DNA of 5,506 nucleotides from an uncultured Eubacteriales bacterium (GCA_902766515.1 CACXEB010000355.1:1-5506), one strand, 5' to 3'. Shown: positions 1 to 5,451, numbered from the stretch's first letter. The notes: generated from the letters alone by a model not told the origin. Numbers and translations: made by a program.

Positions 1-2043
1 GGTATATACGGCCAATCCTTCCACGCGGCAGGTTGCCGGATAAAACACCGTACCTTCATCCCACTGATGCCCTACCGGTTCGCCTTCCTTTATGCCACAG
101 ACTTTGCAGGTCTTCGGCTCCGCGCAGGTCGCCGCCTGCCAGTCATGGCCCAACGCTTCGCCTTCGATCATGCCGCAGACTTTACACGCTTTCGGTTCGG
201 TACAGGTCGCCGCCTGCCAGTCATGACCCAAGGCCTCGCCTTCGGTCTCGCCGCACACCTTGCACGTTTTCGGCTCGGTGCAGGTTGCCTCCTGCCAGTC
301 ATGACCCAAGGCCTTGCCTTCCGTTGCTCTGCACACCTTGCACGTTTTCGGTTCGGTACAGGTCGCCGCCTGCCAGTCATGGCCCAAGGCCTCGCCTTCG
401 GTCTCGCCGCACACCTTGCACGTTTTCGGTTCGGTACAGGTCGCCGCCTGCCAGTCATGGCCTTTGCCTTCTCCCTCAATCGCGCCGCATACTTTACATG
501 TTTTCGGCTCCGTACACGTCGCCGCCTGCCAGTCATGGCCGTTAGCCTCGCCTTCGACTGCACCGCACACCTTGCAGGTCTTCGGCTCCGTACAGGTCGC
601 TGCCTGCCAGTCATGGCCGTTAGCCTCGCCTTCGACTGCACCGCATACCTTGCAGGTCTTCGGCTCCGTGCACGTCGCCGCCTCCCAGCTATGCTTGCCG
701 GTGGCCGGAATGACGCTGCCGTCACTGATTTTTTGTCCGCAGCTGCGGCACCAGGCATCCCCGGTATAACCGTCCTCGCCGCAGGTCGCCGGCCGGGCAT
801 TCCGAATCTCCCGGCCGCCCATATGGTTCGCCGGATCGGGCAGGACCAGCACCCGTTTGTCCTGGCCGCACCCGCGGCAATGATACACCGTCACGCCCGT
901 GCTCCGGCAGCCGGCAGCCCGGAGGACCGTCCCCTCATCCCACCGGTGAGCGATCACCGGGATCTGCTCCCCGTCGCTGAGTTTCTCCCCGCACGCCGTG
1001 CAGTAAACATCCCCCGTATATCCCGCTTCAGCGCAGGAAGGTTCCCGGTCGTCCCGGATTTCCGTTTTTCCCTCATGGCGTTCCGGATCCAGCGGAATCA
1101 CTTCCGGTTTGGTTTTGCCGCAGGCGGTGCAGGTATAGCGCTTCAGGCCGACCTTGGCGCAGGTGGCGGGATAGATGACCTCTCCTTCATTCCAGGTATG
1201 CCCTTCCGGATTCACCGGCAGGATTTCCGTGCGCTCCAGGCCGCAGGTCCGGCAGGTATAAATGGCCACGCCTTCGATCCGGCAGGTGGCGGGGTACTGG
1301 ATCGCGCCCTCGTCCCACTGGTGGCCCAGCGGTTCGCCGTCTGTCGCGCCGCAGACCTTGCATGTTTTCGGCTCGGTGCAGGTCGCCGCCTGCCAGTCAT
1401 GCTTCCCCGTTGCCCGGACCACGCGGCCTGTCAGGATTTTGACGCCGCAGTCCAGGCAGTAGGTGTCGCCCGTATAACCGGCTTCGCCGCAGGTCGCCGG
1501 GCGCTTGTCCCGCAATTCCGTGCCGCCTGTATGGGCGGTCGGGTCCAGTTCTGTTTCCATTTCCAACGTCAGGCCGCAGTTTGCGCAGGTGAACTCCTGC
1601 AGGCCGGGCGTGATGCAGGTCGCTTCCTGGAGGATGTCGCCGGCTTCCCACCGGTGGCCCTCCGCAGGGATTTCCCGGCCCTTTTCCAGCAGCTGTCCAC
1701 AGGCGGCGCAATGAACGTCCCCCGTATACCCCGCTTTCGTGCAGCCCGCTGTCTTCTGCCCCCGGATTTCGGTTTCGCCCGGATGGTTGGCCGGATCCGG
1801 ATCGCCCTCCGTCTCCCCGCAGGTCTTGCAGGTCTTCGGCGCAACGCAGGTCGCCGGCGTCCAGCCGTGGACATGACGCTCATACCCACAATAAGGGCAG
1901 ATATCGCCCACGCTTTCCCTCACCCGTTTTTCACACCGCGGGCAAATCCAGTAATCCTCCGCCGCCAGCGCCGCCGGGGCCGGCAGGAGGGAAATCATCA
2001 GCGTCCATATGATCAGGATGGAAATAATACGGTTTCGTTTCAT
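1..2043 (-). CDS. Secreted cysteine-rich CxxC-repeat protein, partial (C-terminus beyond left edge)
   Basis: The frame is open from ATG at 2043-2041 to the edge, 681 codons without a stop. The start is supported by AGGAG 7 nt upstream and by a signal peptide: basic KRNR at residues 2-5, a hydrophobic stretch at about 6-28, and likely cleavage after the ALA/LAA around 26-28. A zinc-ribbon-like segment follows (CPRC 34-37, CPYC 49-52). The rest is repeats of three kinds, each with a lone Cys and a CxxC pair: type A (H-x-G-x-T-E-I-R ... GYTGD-x-x-C-x-x-C-G), at 87-129, 171-214, 323-365 and 407-450; type B (H-x-W-x-E-G ... ATC ... YTC-x-x-CG), at 130, 241, 282, 366 and 659; type C (HDWQAATCTEPKTCKVCG), at about 59 and 215 and as eight copies at 451-658. 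I count about 59 Cys. Similar repeats occur in surface proteins of gut Clostridia, with no established function. Metal binding (Cys3His per unit) or disulfide stapling is inference. No membrane anchor is visible, but the C-terminus is missing. Confidence 0.88.
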   Translation of the reverse strand, partial: MKRNRIISILIIWTLMISLLPAPAALAAEDYWICPRCEKRVRESVGDICPYCGYERHVHGWTPATCVAPKTCKTCGETEGDPDPANHPGETEIRGQKTAGCTKAGYTGDVHCAACGQLLEKGREIPAEGHRWEAGDILQEATCITPGLQEFTCANCGLTLEMETELDPTAHTGGTELRDKRPATCGEAGYTGDTYCLDCGVKILTGRVVRATGKHDWQAATCTEPKTCKVCGATDGEPLGHQWDEGAIQYPATCRIEGVAIYTCRTCGLERTEILPVNPEGHTWNEGEVIYPATCAKVGLKRYTCTACGKTKPEVIPLDPERHEGKTEIRDDREPSCAEAGYTGDVYCTACGEKLSDGEQIPVIAHRWDEGTVLRAAGCRSTGVTVYHCRGCGQDKRVLVLPDPANHMGGREIRNARPATCGEDGYTGDAWCRSCGQKISDGSVIPATGKHSWEAATCTEPKTCKVCGAVEGEANGHDWQAATCTEPKTCKVCGAVEGEANGHDWQAATCTEPKTCKVCGAIEGEGKGHDWQAATCTEPKTCKVCGETEGEALGHDWQAATCTEPKTCKVCRATEGKALGHDWQEATCTEPKTCKVCGETEGEALGHDWQAATCTEPKACKVCGMIEGEALGHDWQAATCAEPKTCKVCGIKEGEPVGHQWDEGTVFYPATCRVEGLAVYT
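73..696 (-). repeat. Tandem array of eight 78-bp coding units (26 residues each)
   Basis: The HDW/HSW/HQW codons recur at exact 78-nt steps, with CCA...ATG anchors at 61, 139, 217, 295, 373, 451, 529, 607 and 685. In coding order the units are 619-696, 541-618, 463-540, 385-462, 307-384, 229-306, 151-228 and 73-150. Each encodes H-x6-C-x5-C-x2-C-G followed by an acidic linker ending in EGEA or similar. There is no length variation, so all copies stay in frame. Units 385-462 and 229-306 differ at 5 of 78 bases by hand count although another unit lies between them. Units 541-618 and 619-696 differ at only one of their first 50 bases. The fifth unit (307-384) has Arg in place of the Gly after CKVC. 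Confidence 0.95.
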
Positions 2044-2050
2044 GGAAGGT

Positions 2051-2055
2051 CTCCT
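2051..2055 (-). promoter_or_regulatory. Ribosome binding site of the CxxC-repeat gene
   Basis: Read on the minus strand, AGGAG lies 7 nt before the ATG at 2043. It fixes the start codon of the long partial reading frame directly upstream of the signal peptide. Confidence 0.85.
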
Positions 2056-2123
2056 AAAACGCGCTTTATTGACAATATCGTTAAAATCACTGTACTCACA
2101 AGGTTTTCCCGCAGGGTGCCCGC

Positions 2124-2178
2124 GGCGGCAGTGATGCATCCGCTCACCGGTCCGTCTTCATTCGGCCCCGCTGCCGCC
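2124..2178 (-). other. Possible stem in the 5' leader of the CxxC-repeat mRNA
   Basis: GGCGGCAG at 2124-2131 and CTGCCGCC at 2171-2178 are perfect 8-bp inverted arms separated by 39 nt. Both lie inside the roughly 150-nt untranslated leader expected if transcription starts near 2194. The leader is long for a Firmicute gene, so a structural or regulatory role is possible. I recognise no known riboswitch, and in GC-rich DNA an 8-bp pair can arise by chance. Confidence 0.3.
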
Positions 2179-2200
2179 ACAGGTCTTTTTTACCACTCGC

Positions 2201-2229
2201 ATTATAGCACAGGACCGGCGGCAAAGCAA
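2201..2229 (-). promoter_or_regulatory. Extended -10 promoter for the CxxC-repeat gene
   Basis: On the minus strand TGCTATAAT (2209-2201) is a perfect extended -10 element (TG-N-TATAAT). Seventeen nt upstream is TTGCTT (2229-2224), a weak -35 keeping the TTG. The expected start site is near 2194, about 150 nt before the ATG. The perfect extended -10 makes a poor -35 tolerable. Confidence 0.7.
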
Positions 2230-2246
2230 TAACCGGTCCTCCTGTG
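2208..2246. repeat. Inverted repeat spanning the -35 and spacer of the leftward promoter (candidate operator)
   Basis: AGGACCGG (2211-2218) and CCGGTCCT (2233-2240) are perfect 8-bp inverted arms around a 14-nt centre. Allowing a 3-nt insertion in the right arm, the symmetry extends to CACAGG (2208-2213) and CCTGTG (2241-2246). The centre contains the leftward -35 hexamer. Because it lies upstream of both predicted start sites, it would act as DNA, as a repressor or activator site, rather than in either mRNA. Confidence 0.4.
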
Positions 2247-2262
2247 GAAACAGGAAAACCGG
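2233..2262 (-). terminator. Weak terminator-like hairpin in the divergent region
   Basis: CCGGT (2233-2237) pairs with ACCGG (2258-2262), and CCTGT (2241-2245) with ACAGG (2250-2254), around a GGAA loop with a 3x3 internal loop. On the minus strand the stem is followed by a moderately T-rich stretch (TTATTGCTTT). It could stop leftward readthrough from dxs-tlyA, which has no T-tract terminator at its own end. Its left arm is shared with the inverted repeat at 2208-2246, so the two structures exclude each other. Confidence 0.25.
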
Positions 2263-2288
2263 CTGCGTCGGGACCGTTTGTTTTTTTC

Positions 2289-2317
2289 TTGACACCGGCC
2301 GAATTTCGTTTTATAGT
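2289..2317 (+). promoter_or_regulatory. Sigma-A-like promoter for the 81-residue small protein
   Basis: TTGACA (2289-2294), a 17-nt spacer and TATAGT (2312-2317) give a perfect -35 and a five-of-six -10 at ideal spacing. A T-rich run (2277-2290) sits directly upstream and overlaps the -35; it may act as an UP element. Transcription is expected near 2324, about 48 nt before the ATG at 2372. This looks like a strong housekeeping promoter. Confidence 0.85.
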
Positions 2318-2371
2318 ACAGACAGCCGTCAGGCTATACAATCACGATATGACAGGAAAGAAGGTTTTACG

Positions 2372-2617
2372 ATGTCAGAAATGCTGAACCTGGACCAGCT
2401 CAAAGCCAAGGCGGAAAGCCTGGTCAAGAGCATCACCGCAGACAAGGACCTGCTGGCCTCCTTCACCAAGGATCCCGTCGGCACCCTTGAGAAGAAACTG
2501 GGCATCGACCTGCCCGACGAGCAAATCAACCAGCTGATCAAAATGGTCAAGGATCAGCTCGGCGCCGTCGGCACCACGTCCCTTCTGGACAAGATCAAGG
2601 GGCTGTTCGGGAAGTAA
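2372..2617 (+). CDS. Small helical protein of unknown function with a leader-like DPxxxLxxxLGIxLP motif
   Basis: This 81-residue protein has a strong promoter at 2289-2317 and a purine-rich Shine-Dalgarno (AAGAAGG, 2358-2364) 7 nt before the ATG. Those signals argue that it is real and not a shadow of tlyA. It has no signal peptide, Cys or membrane segment. Residues 7-31 look like a charged helix. Residues 34-48 read DPVGTLEKKLGIDLP, and a second helix covers about 49-63. After a GAVGTTS linker the C-terminus is a short amphipathic cationic segment (LLDKIKGLFGK, 71-81). The middle motif resembles the helical leader of nitrile-hydratase-like (NHLP) RiPP precursors, but there is no clear cleavage site, no Cys/Ser/Thr-rich core and no modifying enzyme nearby. 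I associate it only loosely with small proteins of unknown role in gut Clostridia. Its 3' end overlaps the 3' end of tlyA by 23 bp on the opposite strand. Confidence 0.85.
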   Translation: MSEMLNLDQLKAKAESLVKSITADKDLLASFTKDPVGTLEKKLGIDLPDEQINQLIKMVKDQLGAVGTTSLLDKIKGLFGK

Positions 2618-3407
2618 GCGCCGCGTGCGCTTCCCGCACCAGCGCGGCGATCGCCTCGTCCGTCGGGGCGGGCGACAGGCCGGGCTGCAGGTCCGCGAGG
2701 AACTCGATATTGCCCTTCGGTCCCGTGATCGGCGAATAAGTCAGCTGGCGTACGCTCCATCCGAGGGCGTCCGCGGCGTCTGACACCTGCCGGAGGACCT
2801 GGCGATGGGTGCTTTCCTCCCGGACCACGCCGTTTTTGCCCACCAGGCCGCGGCCGGCTTCGAACTGCGGCTTGACCAGCGTAATGATCCTCCCCGCTTC
2901 GCCCATGACGGCGATCAGCGCCGGGAGGATTTTTGCGATGGAAATAAACGACACGTCCATGACCGCCAGCGTCGGGCGCAGCGGAAACCGGTCCGCCGTC
3001 AGCATCCGGGCGTTGGTGCGCTCCATCACGGTCACGCGGCTGTCCTGGCTCAGGGCGTAATCAAACTGCCCGTAGCCCACGTCGATGGCGTACACATGAC
3101 CGGCACCGTGGCGCAGCAGCACGTCCGTGAAGCCGCCCGCGGCCGCCCCCACGTCCATGCACACCCGGCCCGCCACATCCGGCCGGAAGACCTCCATCGC
3201 CCGCTCCAGCTTATGATAGCCCCGGCTCGCCACCCGGTCCACCGGTCCGCGGACCGTCAGCGCCTCGTCCTCCGCAATCAGTTCGGAGGCCTTTTTGATC
3301 TGCCGCTCCCCCAGGTAGACCTGGCCGGCCATGATCAGCGCCTGGGCCTTCTGGCGGCTGTCCACCAGTCCCTGCTCCGTCAGCCGGATATCCGCCCGCT
3401 GCTTCAT
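2595..3407 (-). CDS. tlyA: TlyA family rRNA 2'-O-methyltransferase (S4 domain plus FtsJ-like fold)
   Basis: This 270-residue protein has the usual family length (about 270). Residues 1-60 form an S4 RNA-binding domain (SRQKAQALIMAGQV at 17-30). The linker is ASRGYHKL (60-67). The methyltransferase domain has SAM-binding motif I (MDVGAAAGGFTD, 84-95), then DVGYGQFDYAL (109-119), MDVSFISI (150-157), LVKPQFEAGR (177-186) and GPKGNIEFL (229-237). The K-D-K-E catalytic tetrad fits K66, D151, K179 and E235, each three less than the residues known for Mycobacterium tuberculosis TlyA. The family uses SAM to methylate ribose 2'-OH groups of 23S rRNA C1920, and in some members 16S rRNA C1409; capreomycin susceptibility depends on it. 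Its ATG overlaps the dxs TGA (ATGA), with AGGGGG 7 nt upstream inside dxs, implying translational coupling. The stop lies 23 bp inside the convergent small gene. Older haemolysin labels for this family are misleading. Confidence 0.95.
   Translation of the reverse strand: MKQRADIRLTEQGLVDSRQKAQALIMAGQVYLGERQIKKASELIAEDEALTVRGPVDRVASRGYHKLERAMEVFRPDVAGRVCMDVGAAAGGFTDVLLRHGAGHVYAIDVGYGQFDYALSQDSRVTVMERTNARMLTADRFPLRPTLAVMDVSFISIAKILPALIAVMGEAGRIITLVKPQFEAGRGLVGKNGVVREESTHRQVLRQVSDAADALGWSVRQLTYSPITGPKGNIEFLADLQPGLSPAPTDEAIAALVREAHAALTSRTAP
2608..2636. other. GC-rich hairpin at the convergent gene overlap
   Basis: CGGGA (2608-2612) pairs with TCCCG (2632-2636) and AGCGC (2617-2621) with GCGCT (2627-2631), around a 5-nt loop, leaving AGTA (2613-2616) bulged. 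An alternative 7-bp outer stem is CGGGAAG/CTTCCCG (2608-2614/2630-2636). It starts within the last codons of the small gene, spans its stop, and lies inside the tlyA coding region. No T-tract follows on either strand, so it is not a classical intrinsic terminator. It could protect the small gene's mRNA 3' end or slow converging polymerases. Confidence 0.4.
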
Positions 3408-5272
3408 GCGCGTTCCCCCTTCAGTAATGCACGGATGCGATCCGCCAGCGTATCCGCGTCCAGGCCGGCGGTCTTCAGCAGGCCGCTCCGGTCACCATGG
3501 GTCGGGAAGCCGTCCGGGATCGCGAAGCACGCTGCCGGCGGCGTATGGCCGGTCCGCACCGCTTCGGCGCACAGCATTTCGCCCAGGCCGCCGCTTTGCA
3601 CGTTCTCCTCCAGGGTCACCCAGGACCGGTCCCCCAGCCGGGTCCACAGCGCCGGAGGAACCGGCCGGACGCGGGTCAGCGCCAGCACCGTCAGGCGGAT
3701 GCCCTCGCCGGCCAGCCGCTCCGCCGCCTTCAGCGCCTCCTGCGCGATCACGCCCGCGCAGACCAGCGCCGCGTCACCCCGGTCGCCATAACAGACCAGC
3801 CCGTCGTCCTCCGGCGCCCGGGTCATCGGCCCGTCCTTCGGCAGGCGGCGCGGGTAACAGATCGCCGTCGGCCCGTCGCCGGCCAGCGCCCCGTCGATCG
3901 CGCCGCGCAGCTGGGTCTCGCTGAGGGGCATGAAGATCCGCATGCCCGGCATGCTCAGCAGATAGGACAGTCCGAAGATGCCGTGGTGCGACGCGCCATC
4001 CGCGCCGTTCAGTCCCGCCCGGTCCAGCAGGAAGAGCACCGGCAGCCCCTGCATGCAGACGTCTGTCAGCATCTGGTCATACGCCCGCTGCAGGAAGGTA
4101 TCGTAGATCGCGCAGACCGGCCGCAGCCCGCCCCGCGCCAGGCCGGCGCACAGGCTGACCGCGTGCTCCTCCGCGATGCCCACGTCGAACAGCCGTCCGG
4201 GATGGGCCTCCGCGAAGGCGGCGGCGCCCGTCCCGTCCCGCATCGCGGCCGTCACCATGCACAGGTCGCCGCGCCCGCGCTGCAGTTCCGCCAGGTACAA
4301 GGCCGCGGTCCGGCCGTATTCCGGCCCCTCCTGGCGCTTGGCCTCGCCGCTGTCCACATAGAAGGGTGCGACGCCGTGGTAGACATCCGGGCTGTTCTCC
4401 GCCGGCGCGTAGCCCTGGCCCTTGCGCGTCACCACATGGATGAGCACCGGCTCGTTCAGCGCCGCCGCGCGGCGGAAGACCCGCTCCATGCCGGCGATGC
4501 TGTGCCCGTCGATCGGGCCCAGGTAGCGGAACCCCAGCGATGCGAAAAACTTGTCATGGATAAAGATGTTGCGGATATGGTCCTTGGCGCTCTCGAAAAA
4601 CGCGTGAAGCGGCTTGCCCACGGCCGGCAGCCGCAGCAGGCCCTCCGAAATCGTCTTCTTGACGCCCAGCCAGCCCTTGGACAGGCGGAGCCGCGTCAGG
4701 TAGCCCGACAGCGCGCCTACGTTGCCCGAGATGGACATGCCGTTGTCGTTCAGGATGACGATCAGCGGCACGCGGCTGCTGCCTGCGTCGTTCAGCGCCT
4801 CATAGCTCATGCCGCCGGTCAGCGCTCCGTCGCCCAGCACGGCCACGGTGTGTCCCTGCCCGCCCTGCAGCTGGCGCGCACGCGTCAGCCCCACCGCCAG
4901 GGAGATGGCGTTGGAGGCGTGGCCCGTCGTGAACAGGTCGTACTCGCTTTCCGTCCGGTTGGAAAAGCCGGAGATGCCCCCCGACTGCCGGAGGGTATGG
5001 AAATCCGCCGCCCGGCCCGTCAGCAGCTTATAGGCGTAGCACTGGTGGCCCACATCGAACACCACCTGGTCCCGCGGCAGGTCAAACGCGCGCAGCAGCG
5101 CCACCGTCAGCTCCACCGTGCCCAGGTTGGATGACAGGTGCCCGCCGTTGTCGGCTACCGTCGTGATGATGCGCTCCCGGAGTTCCCCGCAGAGCCGGTC
5201 CAGCGACGGCCGGTCCAGGCGCTTCACATCGCCGGGCGCATGAATGGCTTGTAAAATGGATTGATCGCTCAT
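3404..5272 (-). CDS. dxs: 1-deoxy-D-xylulose-5-phosphate synthase
   Basis: Dxs condenses pyruvate and glyceraldehyde 3-phosphate, with thiamine diphosphate and Mg2+, into 1-deoxy-D-xylulose 5-phosphate. This is the first step of the MEP isoprenoid pathway and also feeds thiamine and pyridoxal synthesis. The 622 residues match the usual length (620 in E. coli). Visible landmarks: GGH at 43-45 with catalytic His45; DVGHQCYAYKLLTGR (73-87); the cofactor motif GDGALTGGMSYEALN (147-161) through NDNGMSIS (175-182); GPIDGH (252-257); MRDGTG (344-349); IAEEH with the catalytic Glu about 368 (366-370); YDTFLQRAYDQ (390-400); DRAG (417-420); GADGASHHG (423-431); and YPR (473-475). A transketolase C-terminal domain starts near 495. 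The N-terminus aligns with clostridial Dxs (IHAPGDVKRL at 10-19), supporting this start, although the GAAGG Shine-Dalgarno is only 3 nt away. It is cotranscribed with tlyA. No missing residue or frameshift was seen. Confidence 0.98.
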   Translation of the reverse strand: MSDQSILQAIHAPGDVKRLDRPSLDRLCGELRERIITTVADNGGHLSSNLGTVELTVALLRAFDLPRDQVVFDVGHQCYAYKLLTGRAADFHTLRQSGGISGFSNRTESEYDLFTTGHASNAISLAVGLTRARQLQGGQGHTVAVLGDGALTGGMSYEALNDAGSSRVPLIVILNDNGMSISGNVGALSGYLTRLRLSKGWLGVKKTISEGLLRLPAVGKPLHAFFESAKDHIRNIFIHDKFFASLGFRYLGPIDGHSIAGMERVFRRAAALNEPVLIHVVTRKGQGYAPAENSPDVYHGVAPFYVDSGEAKRQEGPEYGRTAALYLAELQRGRGDLCMVTAAMRDGTGAAAFAEAHPGRLFDVGIAEEHAVSLCAGLARGGLRPVCAIYDTFLQRAYDQMLTDVCMQGLPVLFLLDRAGLNGADGASHHGIFGLSYLLSMPGMRIFMPLSETQLRGAIDGALAGDGPTAICYPRRLPKDGPMTRAPEDDGLVCYGDRGDAALVCAGVIAQEALKAAERLAGEGIRLTVLALTRVRPVPPALWTRLGDRSWVTLEENVQSGGLGEMLCAEAVRTGHTPPAACFAIPDGFPTHGDRSGLLKTAGLDADTLADRIRALLKGERA

Positions 5273-5361
5273 AGTCCTTCATCAGGCAGGCATGCGCCCG
5301 CCCGGAATCATTTTGCGCCGCGAACGGTCCGGTCAACCAGGAACCGCTCCGCGTCCAGCTT

Positions 5362-5391
5362 ATTCTATCACGTTCGATTCACTGACGTCAA
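5362..5391 (-). promoter_or_regulatory. Promoter of the dxs-tlyA operon
   Basis: On the minus strand TTGACG (5391-5386) and TAGAAT (5367-5362) are separated by 18 nt. A TG one base before the -10 makes it an extended form. The expected start near 5355 leaves about 80 nt of leader before the dxs ATG. Confidence 0.7.
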
Positions 5392-5404
5392 CGATAGACG
5401 TTAA
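5383..5404. promoter_or_regulatory. Palindrome and direct repeat over the dxs -35 (candidate operator)
   Basis: TGACGTCA (5383-5390) is a perfect 8-bp palindrome overlapping the dxs -35. GACGTCAA (5384-5391) recurs as GACGTTAA (5397-5404) 13 nt away, and AACG (5390-5393) faces CGTT (5399-5402). Such a cluster upstream of a core promoter could bind a regulator. The elements are short and no known operator is recognised. Confidence 0.25.
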
Positions 5405-5451
5405 AGGGCAATCTTAAGCTTTTCACACTTTAGTTTTGTTTAAGGATTCCC

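Noticed and set aside
73..696. CRISPR-like or non-coding tandem array
   Set aside because: The repeats are contiguous without unique spacers, have a period divisible by three, and stay in frame with a conserved protein repeat; this is a coding array.
168..800. Minus-strand frame giving Arg-rich repeats (TGRRRPVPNRKRARCAA-like)
   Set aside because: It is a frame-shifted shadow of the 78-bp array; the real frame runs through from 2043 without interruption and has recognisable repeat motifs.
67..2232. Long plus-strand open frame (721 codons) opposite the CxxC-repeat gene
   Set aside because: It is low-complexity and Arg/Ala/Leu-rich, its starts are the complement of His codons (CAT), and it lacks a ribosome site. 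It stays open because the repeat DNA is GC-rich and the 78-nt period is a multiple of three. The minus frame has the signal peptide, Shine-Dalgarno, promoter and conserved Cys motifs.
2233..2290. Rightward terminator: CGGTCC (2233-2238 region) with GGACCG (2271-2276) followed by a T-run
   Set aside because: The loop is over 30 nt, no plus-strand gene lies upstream to terminate, and the T-run merges with the -35 of the small gene's promoter. It is better read as AT-rich promoter-upstream DNA.
2329..2550. Minus-strand 73-codon frame opposite the small gene
   Set aside because: It is antisense to a gene with a consensus promoter and ribosome site. It has no ribosome site of its own, and the hydrophobic look comes from complementing Lys/Asp/Glu codons.
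2805..3791. Plus-strand frame of 328 codons antisense to tlyA and dxs
   Set aside because: It lies opposite two clearly conserved proteins, has no ribosome site or promoter, and has the composition of a GC-rich shadow. The same applies to 3331-3924 and 3497-5134.
5082..5336. Minus-strand 84-codon frame overlapping the dxs start
   Set aside because: It overlaps the conserved Dxs N-terminus in another frame, and its start lies beside no good Shine-Dalgarno. Its sequence shows no motif.
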